DNA of 64,000 nucleotides from Roseobacter litoralis Och 149 (GTDB lineage: Bacteria; Pseudomonadota; Alphaproteobacteria; Rhodobacterales; Rhodobacteraceae): assembly GCF_000154785.2 (NCBI RefSeq), contig NC_015730.1, forward strand, positions 1,612,001 through 1,676,000. The letters run 5' to 3'. Of this stretch, positions 39,463-48,202 are shown piece after piece. The notes under the pieces were generated by a model, which was given only the letters and a program-made list of their open reading frames with translations, was not told where the DNA came from and did no database searches. A program made the translations under genes and the position numbers. The first letter of the stretch is position 1, and each line of letters starts with the position of its first letter.

Positions 39463-42152
39463 CCTCTGTGAACATCCTGATCGCGGTCTGTCTGGCCTAT
39501 GTCTCGATCCTGTTCCTTGTGGCCTTCATAGCTGAGCGGGCCGGGACACAAGGGCGCGGCGACTGGCTGTTGCGTTCGCCGCTGGTCTATACATTGTCGC
39601 TCTCGATTTATTGCACCGCCTGGACTTTTTACGGTGCCGTTGGAAATGCGGCGCGTTCGGGCCTCGAATATGTCACGATATACTTGGGACCGAGCTTGGT
39701 GATCTTGGGCTGGTGGTGGATTTTGCGCAGGCTGGTGCGGATTGGACGCAGCCACAAGGTGACTTCGATCGCCGATCTGATCTCTTCGCGGTTTGGCAAA
39801 TCCAATACTCTCGCCATTGTGGTCACGATCATGGCCGTTATCACCGTCACGCCCTATATTGCCCTGCAGCTTCAATCGGTGACCCTGTCGCTTTCGTTTT
39901 TCGCTGCCGCCGAACAGGGTGTGGATGTCAGCACCATAGATGCCGAAGCTGCCGCGTTCTGGATCGCGGTCGGCTTGGCCGTATTTACGGTACTATTTGG
40001 AACGCGAAACCTGAATGTGAACGAACGCCATCATGGTGTTGTGATCGCCGTAGCGGTGGAGGCTGTGGTCAAGCTGCTTGCCTTGCTTGCAGTGGGTTTC
40101 TTTGTTGTTTGGGGTCTGGCTGGTGGTATCTCGGAAACGCTTGCACGGATTGACGCGTCTGATCTGGGCCGCTGGCAAACGGACAGTAGCCGGTGGGCTA
40201 CGCTGACATTCCTTTCTGCGGCTGCCTTCTTGTGCCTGCCACGCATGTTTCAGGTGATGATCGTGGAAAACGATGATGAACGTCATCTGCAGATCGCCAG
40301 TTGGGCTTTCCCGCTGTACCTGATGTTGATGAGCCTGTTTGTCGTGCCGATTGCAGTAATCGGTCTTGATGTGCTGCCCGAAGGGTCCAACCCGGACCTC
40401 TTTGTATTGAGCCTTCCCTTGAGCGAGGGTCGCGAAGGGCTCGCCATGCTCAGCTTTCTGGGGGGCTTTTCATCTGCCACATCGATGGTCATCGTGGCGA
40501 CGCTGGCGCTTTCGACGATGGTGTCGAATCATCTGGTCATGCCGGTCTTTTTGTATCGACATCGCGACGGCGCAAGCCAGTCTGGCGACGTGCGCGAAAC
40601 GGTCATTCTGGCGCGGCGCTTGTCCATCATGGGCATTATCAGTTTGGGCTATGTCTATTACAAGATGTCCGGCGGCTCGGGCGCGCTGACGGCGATCGGC
40701 TTGATTTCATTTGCCGGGGTTGCACAATTTCTACCGGCGATGATCGGAGGGATCCTCTGGCGGGGGGCCACACGGTACGGGGCGTTGTCAGGCTTGATTA
40801 TCGGCTTTGTCTTGTGGGTTTTCACAATGCTGCTGCCCAGCTTCGGGCCCGGTGCGGTGCTGAGCGCAGAGACGTTCGAAACTGGGCTTCTGGGGCTTGG
40901 ATTGCTCCGCCCGCAAGCGCTTTTCGGGATCGAGGGACTTGATCCGATGGTGCATGCGGTGTTCTGGAGCCTGCTGTTAAACGTGTCGGCTTTTGTGGCC
41001 GTGTCGCTGTTCACCTTTCCAAACCCAATGGAACGTTTGCAAGGGGCGCAATTCGTGAATGTTTTTGAGCATTCAGGTCAGGCGCGCGGGTGGAACGCAT
41101 CCGTTGCGGAAAGCGAAGACCTGATGATCATGGCGCAGCGTATTCTTGGCGCTCAGGAAGCGCGCCACCTCTTTGCCAGTCAGGCGCGGGCGCAGGGGCT
41201 TACGGGGTCCTTGCCTGAGCCCACGCCGGACTTTCTGCAGCGATTGGAGCGTGAGTTGGCAGGCTCGGTTGGTGCGGCGACAGCGCATGCGATGATCAGC
41301 CAGATCGTGGGTGGTACGTCGGTTTCGGTCCATGATTTGATGGCGGTCGCGGACGAATCTGCGCAGATGCTCGAGTATTCCAGTAAACTCGAAGCGCAAT
41401 CGCGCGAACTGAGCCAGACGGCGGCGCAACTGCGCGAAGCAAACACCAAGCTGGTGCAATTGAGTGCCCAAAAGGATGAGTTCCTCAGCCAGATCAGCCA
41501 TGAATTGCGCACGCCGATGACTTCCATTCGGTCTTTTTCGGAAATTCTGCGCGACACCAAAGGCATGGGGCCGATTGAAAAGGCAAAATATGCAAATATT
41601 ATCCATGTCGAAGCCATTCGCCTGACCCGACTGCTTAACGATTTGCTGGATCTGAGCGTGTTGGAAAACGGGCAGGTCACATTGAACAAGCAAACCGGAA
41701 CCTTGTCTGAACTTCTGGATCGCGCGCTTGCAACGGCACAGGCGAGTTCATCGCGGGACCTCAAGATTAATCGGCGACATGTCAACGAGACGATTATGCT
41801 CGACACGGATCTGGACCGGCTCAGTCAGGTGTTCATAAATCTCATCACGAATGCACAGAAATACTGTGCCGCGCCGCACCCTGAACTGACGATCGAGGTG
41901 AATGATCTGGGAGGTGTGATCAGTATCGACTTTTTGGACAACGGGTTGGGAATTCCCAAGGACGCGCGGGAACTTTTGTTTGAGAAATTCAGCCGCATTG
42001 GTGCACAAGACAGCAATGGTGCCGGGCTCGGACTTGCGATTTGCCGTGAGATCATGTCGCGCCTTGGCGGTGATATCACCTATCTGGCACAGGCAAAAGG
42101 CACCGCTTTCAGGGTTGTTCTGCCGCAATCCAAAGCCCTTGCCGCGCAGTAG
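39459..42152 (+). CDS. Sensor histidine kinase with sodium:solute symporter domain (CrbS type)
   Basis: Membrane sensor of the SLC5-STAC-kinase class. The 897 residues start with about 13 membrane helices of an SSS fold (YTLSLSIYCTAWTFYGAVG, KVTSIADLISSRFGKS), a STAC-like linker (about 535-630), a coiled coil (ESAQMLEYSSKLEAQSRELSQTAAQL) and the kinase. The H-box His681 is in QISHELRTPMTSIRSFSEIL; N-box FINLITNAQKY, G1 DNGLGIPKD and G2 GAGLGLAI follow. In Vibrio and Pseudomonas such kinases control the acetate switch. Ligand unknown here. Confidence 0.93.
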   Translation: MTSVNILIAVCLAYVSILFLVAFIAERAGTQGRGDWLLRSPLVYTLSLSIYCTAWTFYGAVGNAARSGLEYVTIYLGPSLVILGWWWILRRLVRIGRSHKVTSIADLISSRFGKSNTLAIVVTIMAVITVTPYIALQLQSVTLSLSFFAAAEQGVDVSTIDAEAAAFWIAVGLAVFTVLFGTRNLNVNERHHGVVIAVAVEAVVKLLALLAVGFFVVWGLAGGISETLARIDASDLGRWQTDSSRWATLTFLSAAAFLCLPRMFQVMIVENDDERHLQIASWAFPLYLMLMSLFVVPIAVIGLDVLPEGSNPDLFVLSLPLSEGREGLAMLSFLGGFSSATSMVIVATLALSTMVSNHLVMPVFLYRHRDGASQSGDVRETVILARRLSIMGIISLGYVYYKMSGGSGALTAIGLISFAGVAQFLPAMIGGILWRGATRYGALSGLIIGFVLWVFTMLLPSFGPGAVLSAETFETGLLGLGLLRPQALFGIEGLDPMVHAVFWSLLLNVSAFVAVSLFTFPNPMERLQGAQFVNVFEHSGQARGWNASVAESEDLMIMAQRILGAQEARHLFASQARAQGLTGSLPEPTPDFLQRLERELAGSVGAATAHAMISQIVGGTSVSVHDLMAVADESAQMLEYSSKLEAQSRELSQTAAQLREANTKLVQLSAQKDEFLSQISHELRTPMTSIRSFSEILRDTKGMGPIEKAKYANIIHVEAIRLTRLLNDLLDLSVLENGQVTLNKQTGTLSELLDRALATAQASSSRDLKINRRHVNETIMLDTDLDRLSQVFINLITNAQKYCAAPHPELTIEVNDLGGVISIDFLDNGLGIPKDARELLFEKFSRIGAQDSNGAGLGLAICREIMSRLGGDITYLAQAKGTAFRVVLPQSKALAAQ

Positions 42153-42277
42153 GCGTTTTTTCAAAAAATAACTCGTTTTCCGCGCCATAAAGGCATTGGT
42201 AACCATTCTTGCGTATCTCTTCAAAGGTGAAGGGCGATCACTTTGGCAGGTGCGCGCTATCCGGATGGGAACGATAG

Positions 42278-43426
42278 ATGTCAGTTTTGCAGCGCAAAGC
42301 TCAGGTTGGGAAACACGAACATCAGGCACGGGCGATGACCGTGCCGAAGTCTTTGCGCGTGGGATTGGCAAAAGTTGCAGATACCGCCTTCGATATGGCG
42401 CTTGCCGTCATTGGTGTGACGCAAGAGCGCTGCGCGGCGGAAGACCTCCCCGAAAAAATTGAAGAAGACAGTTTGCTTATCCTGCTCGATGGCCCTGCGG
42501 GCGTCACTGGCGGGGCCGTTGTCGGGGCTGCATTGGTCAATGCTTTGGTGCAACAACAGACCATGGGGCGTGTGTTGCCGCCCGCGCCCAATGCGCGTCC
42601 ATTGACCGCAACCGATGCCGCACTTTGCGCGCCTGTGCTTGATGCATTGTTTATTCGGGCAAACGGGCTTTTGGAAACACCGGAAGATAAACAGATATTG
42701 CCGGCCTTTAAATTCGGCGCGCGCGCTGACAGCCAGCGTTTGTTTTCGCTGGCTTTGGAAGAGCCGGAATATACTGTATTGAAACTTACCATTGATGTCT
42801 CGGGGGGAATTGCGCAATCGACGCTCACGCTGGTTCTGCCCATCCCCAAGGCTGTTCCGGAACGGCATAATAGTGAAGGTGAGTCAGCAGCACCCGGCAG
42901 CCCTGCGACACTTGAGCATTCGGTGATGGCGGTCACGGCTGAGTTGTCGGCCGTCTTGTGCCGTGTGCGTGTGTCATTGTCTGAGATGAGCCGCCTGAGG
43001 CCGGGCGACACACTGTCGATCCCGTCAAACGCGTTTGACTCTGTCGAAGTCCTGTCCATTGAGGGCGCGCGCATTGCGCGTGGCGCCATGGGGCAAGTGG
43101 ATGGAAAGCGTGCCTTGATGTTGAGCCAGACATCATCATCTGATCAGGGTGCGGACCCCGCCGAGGAAAGTTACGACGAACTTGACGCGGAGGCATCAGA
43201 CTACGGGAACCTGAACCTTCCGGAGCTTGAGCTCCACCAAAAGGAGGCGCTGTTTGAGCCTGGCGATACAGCTGCGGTGCCGGACTTGCCGGATCTACCA
43301 GACTTGCCGGAAATCGAGGGACTTGATGAGATTGGTCTTCCTGACCTGCCGGATTTGCCTGATCTCCCCGATCTTGACGGGGAATTGCCTGACCTCGGTG
43401 AATTGCCAAAGCTGAACATCGCGTAG
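42278..43426 (+). CDS. FliM/FliN-like (SpoA-domain) protein with Pro-Asp-Leu repeat tail
   Basis: Looks like a switch-complex protein but stands outside any flagellar cluster. The 382 residues begin with a FliM middle-domain-like part (LRVGLAKVADTAFDMALAVIG onward), then a FliN/SpoA-like domain (ELSAVLCRVRVSLSEMSRLRPGDTLSIP, residues about 225-285). The last 60 residues hold repeated DLP units (PDLPDLPDLPE, LPDLPDLPDLPDLDGELPDL). The start follows a GGGA site. It lies 125 bp after the kinase gene and may be co-transcribed. Role unproven. Confidence 0.8.
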   Translation: MSVLQRKAQVGKHEHQARAMTVPKSLRVGLAKVADTAFDMALAVIGVTQERCAAEDLPEKIEEDSLLILLDGPAGVTGGAVVGAALVNALVQQQTMGRVLPPAPNARPLTATDAALCAPVLDALFIRANGLLETPEDKQILPAFKFGARADSQRLFSLALEEPEYTVLKLTIDVSGGIAQSTLTLVLPIPKAVPERHNSEGESAAPGSPATLEHSVMAVTAELSAVLCRVRVSLSEMSRLRPGDTLSIPSNAFDSVEVLSIEGARIARGAMGQVDGKRALMLSQTSSSDQGADPAEESYDELDAEASDYGNLNLPELELHQKEALFEPGDTAAVPDLPDLPDLPEIEGLDEIGLPDLPDLPDLPDLDGELPDLGELPKLNIA

Positions 43427-43444
43427 CTCAACGCTTAGGGCGTC

Positions 43445-43870
43445 TCAGGATTTGGCGGTGGCTTCAAGCGTGGGCCGCAGATTACCAAGCTCGTACCCCG
43501 CAGCGCGTGCCGCTGAAAGCACGTCGTCGACCGACATGTTCTTTGTTGCCGCCAGCGCCCATGCAATCGTAGACCGCGTGCCAGAGGCACAGTAGGCAAT
43601 CACAGGCCCATCGCAGCCATCAATCAAGTCATGGTTTTTGGCGATGATATCCGGGGTCATGCTCACATGTGTCAGTGGGCAGGCAAAGAACTCCAAACCG
43701 GCCTGTTTTGCGGCGGCTTCCATTGCGGCAGCCTGATGGCTCACGGGGACTTCGGCGTCGGGCCGGTTGCATAAAACCCGCTTGAAGCCAGCTGCGACGA
43801 GATCGTGCATTTGGTCCGGCGAAATCTGCGGTGCGACGGAGAATTTGGGGGTGACTTCACGTATATCCAT
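43445..43870 (-). CDS. TIGR01244/DUF442-type phosphatase or sulfurtransferase-like protein
   Basis: A small enzyme of the beta-lactamase-hydrolase-like (Blh) phosphatase fold related to dual-specificity phosphatases. The 141 residues contain GFKRVLCNRPDAE, VPVSH, FFACPLTHVSMTPDIIAKNHDLI and the active-site loop AYC94ASGTRS, whose cysteine should form the thiophosphate or persulfide intermediate. Such domains are linked to sulfide handling in other bacteria. It converges on the FliM-like gene, 18 bp away. Confidence 0.85.
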   Translation of the reverse strand: MDIREVTPKFSVAPQISPDQMHDLVAAGFKRVLCNRPDAEVPVSHQAAAMEAAAKQAGLEFFACPLTHVSMTPDIIAKNHDLIDGCDGPVIAYCASGTRSTIAWALAATKNMSVDDVLSAARAAGYELGNLRPTLEATAKS

Positions 43871-44066
43871 GGAGATTGAGTAGGCCGAGCGGCCGCAGTT
43901 GTCCAGATGCGCAAAGTCGGAAAACGAAAGGTCATATCCAAAAATAGTGACAGTCAGAGGGCATCGGTCTTGGACATTCTGACACTGCCACGTTTTCCGA
44001 ACGCCGCAGTAGTGGGGACAGGGCGTGTTCCGGCGTTGGCTAATTTGTACCTAACAAGGTGGCAGT

Positions 44067-44291
44067 TCAGGACAGGAAAATCCCGATGATGATGAGCATC
44101 AACCCGATGATGGACAAGAAAAGAGAACCGAGGTTGAGCGGTAAAGCCGACTGAAGACGTTGCCGCAGTTCGTCCTCACTCAGTTTCGCGCGGCGCGCTT
44201 TCGCGACGTAAAAGATACACCACACCAAGCCGATTAAACCAAGCAGCGACAACAACGCGCCGCCCCATATCAAGAGGTCAAAAATGGCCAC
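44067..44291 (-). CDS. Small conserved two-TM membrane protein
   Basis: Function not recognised. A GTG after a good GGAGGG site (9-base spacing) gives 74 residues; the longer opening to 44333 lacks such a site. There are two membrane helices (LLIWGGALLSLLGLIGLVWCIFYVA and LGSLFLSIIGLMLIIIGIFLS) joined by the charged loop KARRAKLSEDELRQRLQ, so both ends probably face the same side. It is isolated from the neighbouring genes. Confidence 0.75.
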   Translation of the reverse strand: MAIFDLLIWGGALLSLLGLIGLVWCIFYVAKARRAKLSEDELRQRLQSALPLNLGSLFLSIIGLMLIIIGIFLS

Positions 44292-44800
44292 GTGCAAAGT
44301 CCCTCCATTTGTCAGTGCGCTACCTAATGGCAACCGGAGTAGCAGGCAAGCACTCGTTGCTCAGGACGTCGCCAGACGCAATTCATACGCATTCTCGTTC
44401 GGCATTTCTGTGATGCTGCAAAGCTGACCTGACGTCTGCCGAGATGCCAGCACCTAAGGAATTAAAGATCCGCGCAGAGAATTTGAATGTCACTCGAATA
44501 CACATGCTGGCCGTGGGCATCGCGACGCAGGAAGGGCAAGGCCTGTCGTCATCTTGTCGAGACGCAACCCCGTGGCGTGCGGTTTGAAAGGACTGCCATT
44601 CTGATCGACGTATTTGCGGCGCGTTCTTTGTGCAAAGTCGCTTGCGCAGGCTAAGGCAGGTCGGTAGGAACCGCAGGACTTTTTTGTGCAAAAACCTTCT
44701 GGACCTCTTAGCAGAGTGACCAAGCCGGGTCCGGGACAGAGCGCTTGTTGCGAGGCATTTTGCAGAAACGAAATGGCGTAAAAAAACAAATGAGGCAAAT
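44292..44800. other. Intergenic stretch of about 500 bp with no supported gene
   Basis: Lies between the small membrane-protein gene and gapR. Only weak frames are present: a 47-codon plus-strand frame at 44444-44587 starting MPAPKELKIRAENLNVTRIH, which has no clear ribosome-binding site, and overlapping minus-strand frames without coding character. It must hold the gapR promoter. It could be a decayed gene. Confidence 0.5.
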
Positions 44801-45061
44801 ATGACGGACCAAGCAGAAGCTGACGCAACCTATAAAGTAACGGCCGGTGAACTCAGGCAGTTTATTGAGCGCATAGAGCGTTTGGAGAGCGAAAAAAAGG
44901 ACATCGCTGAACAGATTCGGGAAGTCTATGCAGAGACAAAATCCAGAGGATACGACACTAAATGCCTGCGCCAAATCGTGAACATGCGTAAGCGCGACAA
45001 AGACGATATTGCCGAGGAAGAAGCAGTGTTGGAAATGTACAAGGAAGCCCTGGGAATGTAG
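44801..45061 (+). CDS. gapR: GapR-family (DUF2312) DNA-binding protein
   Basis: GapR of Caulobacter is a nucleoid-associated protein that clamps overtwisted DNA ahead of replication forks and helps topoisomerases; it is essential or important in many alphaproteobacteria. The 86 residues contain the coiled-coil ELRQFIERIERLESEKKDIAEQIREVYAETKSRGYD, then TKCLRQIVNMRKRDKDDIAEEEAVLEMYKEALGM, the DUF2312 pattern. GAGGC precedes the ATG. It stands alone, with long intergenic regions on both sides. Confidence 0.93.
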   Translation: MTDQAEADATYKVTAGELRQFIERIERLESEKKDIAEQIREVYAETKSRGYDTKCLRQIVNMRKRDKDDIAEEEAVLEMYKEALGM

Positions 45062-45456
45062 CGATAAATCAGCGCGCGTTCCGACGCTGGCATGGGATTA
45101 TCGCCCGGATATTTTCGTGGCTTTGAGATGTATTGCACTGTCGTGCGTGCAGTGATTTATCAAAACTGACCCCGATTAACGCGCTCGACGCGACCACATT
45201 GGGCTGGGGCAGTGCGAGGGAAGGATTGGTCGGTTCGGGTCCAAAAGCCCGCCGGACCAGACCCTTACTCAAGTATTTCTCGAAAATAGGTGCGGCAGTT
45301 TTCGCATCAGGCGACCATTCGATCAAGCGTTATGGACCGAACCAGAAATGCAGCACTGTTATGTTTGCTTATGCAGCGGCGTTTCGAAAAAAGTGTCATG
45401 GTGTATCTGATCCGCGCGCCCTTTAATTTCCCAACCGCTCGTGTATCAACGGCAAC
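45062..45456. other. Intergenic stretch of about 395 bp with no supported gene
   Basis: Between gapR and the histidine phosphatase gene. Frames of 85-97 codons on both strands overlap each other and show no recognisable domain, so they are treated as chance. No tRNA, terminator or repeat is clear. Confidence 0.4.
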
Positions 45457-46026
45457 ATGCAATATCCTGCTCTTTACATTTTACGGCACGGCCAAACCGA
45501 ATGGAACGCGCAACACCGTATTCAGGGCAGTCTGGATTCGCCCCTGACCGAGCTTGGTCGCGCGCAAGCCAGAATGCAGCATGAAACGCTCAGATCGTGT
45601 GATCTTACAGGTTACCGTGCCTTTTGCAGCCCACAGGGCAGGGCATTTCATACCGCCTCAATCGCCCTTGAGGGACAGTGCGCCCGTGTGGATACGGACC
45701 CGAGACTCGTCGAGATTGGTGTCGGAGAGTGGGAGGGCCTGTGTCGGAATGAACTGGGTACAGGTCTGGCAGGTGAAATGAGCGAAGAAAGCGCTCTGCA
45801 TCTTTACGACCGCGCACCCGGCGGTGAAGGGTTTCTGGCGTTGAGAAATCGATGTGCCGCGTTTCTGTCGGACTTGTCTGGTCCTGCTGTTTTGGTCACG
45901 CATGGCGTTACATCGCGCATGTTGCGGTTGATAATTCTGAATATGGGGACGCATGAAATCGCGGACTTACCCGGCGGGCAGGGCATTGTTTTCCATCTTT
46001 CTGGAGGTTTGCAAACCAAACTTTAG
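45457..46026 (+). CDS. Histidine phosphatase family protein
   Basis: A phosphoglycerate-mutase-like phosphatase of unknown substrate. The 189 residues begin LYILRHGQTEWNAQHRIQG, where His11 of the RHG motif takes up the phosphate, followed by LVEIGVGEWEGL and the second catalytic histidine in LVTHGVTSRML. This length and pattern fit the CobC/GpmB-like branch. A role in cobalamin or sugar metabolism cannot be told from context. The next element is tRNA-Val. Confidence 0.92.
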   Translation: MQYPALYILRHGQTEWNAQHRIQGSLDSPLTELGRAQARMQHETLRSCDLTGYRAFCSPQGRAFHTASIALEGQCARVDTDPRLVEIGVGEWEGLCRNELGTGLAGEMSEESALHLYDRAPGGEGFLALRNRCAAFLSDLSGPAVLVTHGVTSRMLRLIILNMGTHEIADLPGGQGIVFHLSGGLQTKL

Positions 46027-46034
46027 AATGGGGC

Positions 46035-46062
46035 TTGAAGCCTGCTGTGAGTTTGGCTAAAT
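46035..46062 (+). promoter_or_regulatory. Candidate tRNA-Val promoter
   Basis: TTGAAG (46035-46040), a 16-bp spacer and CTAAAT (46057-46062), placing the start about 3-5 bases before the tRNA. Confidence 0.45.
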
Positions 46063-46072
46063 GCACCCCATC

Positions 46073-46148
<76 letters not shown>

Positions 46149-46453
46149 TTCATTCATAACGATATTTCGGATACTCTCGCGGTTCGCTTGTTTGGAAACA
46201 TTCCGCTGGCAACTACTCAGAACCAAAAGAACTTCCCGTTCCACAGAGAATCGAGGGCCGTGGCAGTAGACAAGGGGTCAAGAGATGCGCAACCGCGACA
46301 GAGGGTTTTGTTCGGATGTATGGGTTGAAAAGCAGGCTGCGCGGCGTATTCCCGCTGATTTTCGGTAATTTATTATTTTTGACTGTTTTCCTGTGATTGC
46401 ATATGGCACCGATAAACTGTTGGTATTGTAGTAATTTTAAAAGGACCGGCGAT
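46149..46453. other. Intergenic stretch of about 305 bp, nothing recognised
   Basis: Follows tRNA-Val and precedes a small hypothetical gene. It is AT-rich toward the end (TTATTATTTTTG). No tRNA 3'-end duplicate or integrase remnant was seen, so there is no sign of an integrated element at this tRNA. Confidence 0.4.
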
Positions 46454-46753
46454 ATGCAGTATGGCAAAGCCATCGCAGCCCATGTTATGTTACGTGAAGA
46501 TGCAAACTGTGGTGACCAGTTTGAAAAGCTCGTTTCGCAGATCGAAGCATTGCCGGATGACTTGCGCGGCGCCAGAGCGCTGCAGTTATCCGCGCGGTTG
46601 CTGGAATTGGCGGCCTTTGAGCTTGCCGGCTCCCTTGATAGTACGCGTATCGGCGCGCTGATTGAATGTTCTGCGGAGCTTTCGCAACAATCTGCTGATT
46701 GCGCCGAAAGTGAACTGGCTTCAATGGCGCCGAAAGGCAGAGTGTACCAATAA
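46454..46753 (+). CDS. Hypothetical protein, 99 residues
   Basis: Not recognised. The ATG follows AAGGACCGG and gives a mainly helical soluble protein with two cysteines near the N- and C-terminal thirds (DANCGDQFEKL and IECSAELSQQSADCAESEL). No membrane segment or signal peptide is visible. An upstream in-frame ATG would add 19 residues but lacks a ribosome-binding site. Confidence 0.6.
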   Translation: MQYGKAIAAHVMLREDANCGDQFEKLVSQIEALPDDLRGARALQLSARLLELAAFELAGSLDSTRIGALIECSAELSQQSADCAESELASMAPKGRVYQ

Positions 46754-46902
46754 AGACGAACGCGCTTTGTCGCGGTGCAGGCGCACCGTCGCGAAAAGGC
46801 ACAAACGTAGCGACGTCTTAGCCCTCTCACGCACGAAATAATCTCCCTGTTGCTCATACGGCTGCCCGGGCTATTCTGTTCCGGCAGGAACAGGAGACGT
46901 CT

Positions 46903-47841
46903 ATGAGCTGGAATCCCGCCCTTGATCCGGATTGCCCAATTGGGGACGCCGTTGATGCCATTGAAACGGTTATTGTGCCCAGAGCGCGCGATCTTGGGGG
47001 ATTTGAGGTGCGACGGGCATTGCCTGCACCACGGCGGCAGATGGTGGGACCTTTCATCTTTTTCGACCAGATGGGCCCTGCCGAATTTCTAACCGGGAAA
47101 GGGATTGATGTGCGGCCGCATCCGCATATTGGCCTCGCCACGGTGACATATCTTTACAAGGGCAAAATCCACCACCGTGACAGTCTGGGGACAGACCAGT
47201 GGATCGAACCCGGTGCTGTCAATTGGATGGTTGCCGGTCATGGCATTACGCATTCTGAACGCACAGATGGCGCGATCCGCACGCATCCTCATTCACTGTT
47301 CGGTATACAGACGTGGGTGGCGCTGCCCGAAGCGGCCGAAGATGCCGCTGCGTCTTTTGAACATGCGCCCAAAGCGTCGCTGCCTCTGTTGGACGGCGAA
47401 GGCAAGCAGGTGCGACTGATCCTTGGCACAGCCTATGGAGAGACCGCGCCCGTGCAGGTGTTTTCCGAGACATTTTACGCCGATGCCCTTCTTGAAGCGG
47501 GCGCAAGAATTCCGCTCCCTGACGATCATGAAGATCGTGGCGTTTACGTGATTTCGGGTGAGGTGACAGTGGCGGGTGATCGGTTTGAGGCCGGGCAGAT
47601 GCTGGTGTTTCGTCCCGGTGACAAGATATCGTTGACGGCGGGCACAGAGGGCGCGCGTTTGATGCTGCTTGGCGGGGCGACGCTGGAAGGGCCGCGCCAC
47701 ATCTGGTGGAATTTTGTCGCCTCTTCCAAGGATCGCATCGATGCCGCAAAGGAGGCGTGGCGGGCGGGTGACTGGGCGCATGGGCGCTTTCAACTGCCGC
47801 CGGGGGATGATGACGAATTCATCCCACTGCCCGACAAATGA
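46903..47841 (+). CDS. Pirin family protein
   Basis: A cupin-fold, metal-binding protein; bacterial pirins are reported to act as quercetin dioxygenases or to modulate other enzymes. The 312 residues have the pirin core: RRALPAPRRQMVGPFIFFDQMGPAEF, VRPHPHIGLATVTYLYKGKIHHRDSLG (metal-binding histidines), GAVNWMVAGHGITHSERT and LFGIQTWVALPEAAED. The C-terminal cupin is present. It is monocistronic, upstream of tRNA-Asp. Confidence 0.94.
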   Translation: MSWNPALDPDCPIGDAVDAIETVIVPRARDLGGFEVRRALPAPRRQMVGPFIFFDQMGPAEFLTGKGIDVRPHPHIGLATVTYLYKGKIHHRDSLGTDQWIEPGAVNWMVAGHGITHSERTDGAIRTHPHSLFGIQTWVALPEAAEDAAASFEHAPKASLPLLDGEGKQVRLILGTAYGETAPVQVFSETFYADALLEAGARIPLPDDHEDRGVYVISGEVTVAGDRFEAGQMLVFRPGDKISLTAGTEGARLMLLGGATLEGPRHIWWNFVASSKDRIDAAKEAWRAGDWAHGRFQLPPGDDDEFIPLPDK

Positions 47842-47904
47842 GAGCTCGGCACCGCAGACACTCAAGGAAAATGCTCAAAAGGCAAAAATTATGCAAACGG
47901 GCGC

Positions 47905-47933
47905 TTGACGCGGTTACGGGGTCGCAATACTAC
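47905..47933 (+). promoter_or_regulatory. Candidate tRNA-Asp promoter
   Basis: TTGACG (47905-47910), a 17-bp spacer and TACTAC (47928-47933), a good sigma-70 match located 40 bp before the tRNA. Confidence 0.55.
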
Positions 47934-47973
47934 GTGCAAACGCAGGATGCAGCGACGCATCTTGTAGCAGTGG

Positions 47974-48050
47974 GCGGTTGTAGCTCAGTTGGTTAGAGTA
48001 CCGGCCTGTCACGCCGGGGGTCGCGGGTTCGAGCCCCGTCAACCGCGCCA
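47974..48050 (+). tRNA. tRNA-Asp (anticodon GUC)
   Basis: The 77-base cloverleaf has acceptor GCGGTTG paired with CAACCGC, D-stem GCTC, anticodon stem CGGCC/CCGGG-type with loop TGTCACG (anticodon GTC), T-stem GCGGG/CCCGT with TTCGAGC, discriminator G and an encoded CCA. Confidence 0.95.
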
Positions 48051-48060
48051 TCACTGCTCG

Positions 48061-48086
48061 AAAGGCCCCCTTGAGGGGCCTTTTTT
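48061..48086 (+). terminator. Intrinsic terminator after tRNA-Asp
   Basis: AAAGGCCCC (48061-48069) pairs with GGGGCCTTT (48075-48083) around a CTTGA loop, and the T-run continues to 48086. A strong rho-independent terminator 10 bp after the tRNA. Confidence 0.9.
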
Positions 48087-48202
48087 CATGGTGGAGAGTG
48101 GATTTCAGGGAAAAGCCCGTGTGTTGCCGTTTCAATCCGGCGGCATGACGTTGAAAACGTATACCTGTCAAAACCTGATTGGGACTATGCGCGCTAAAGG
48201 GA

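Noticed and set aside
45069..45426. Overlapping 85- and 97-codon frames after gapR
   Set aside because: They are on opposite strands over the same DNA, have no ribosome-binding site and no recognisable domain.
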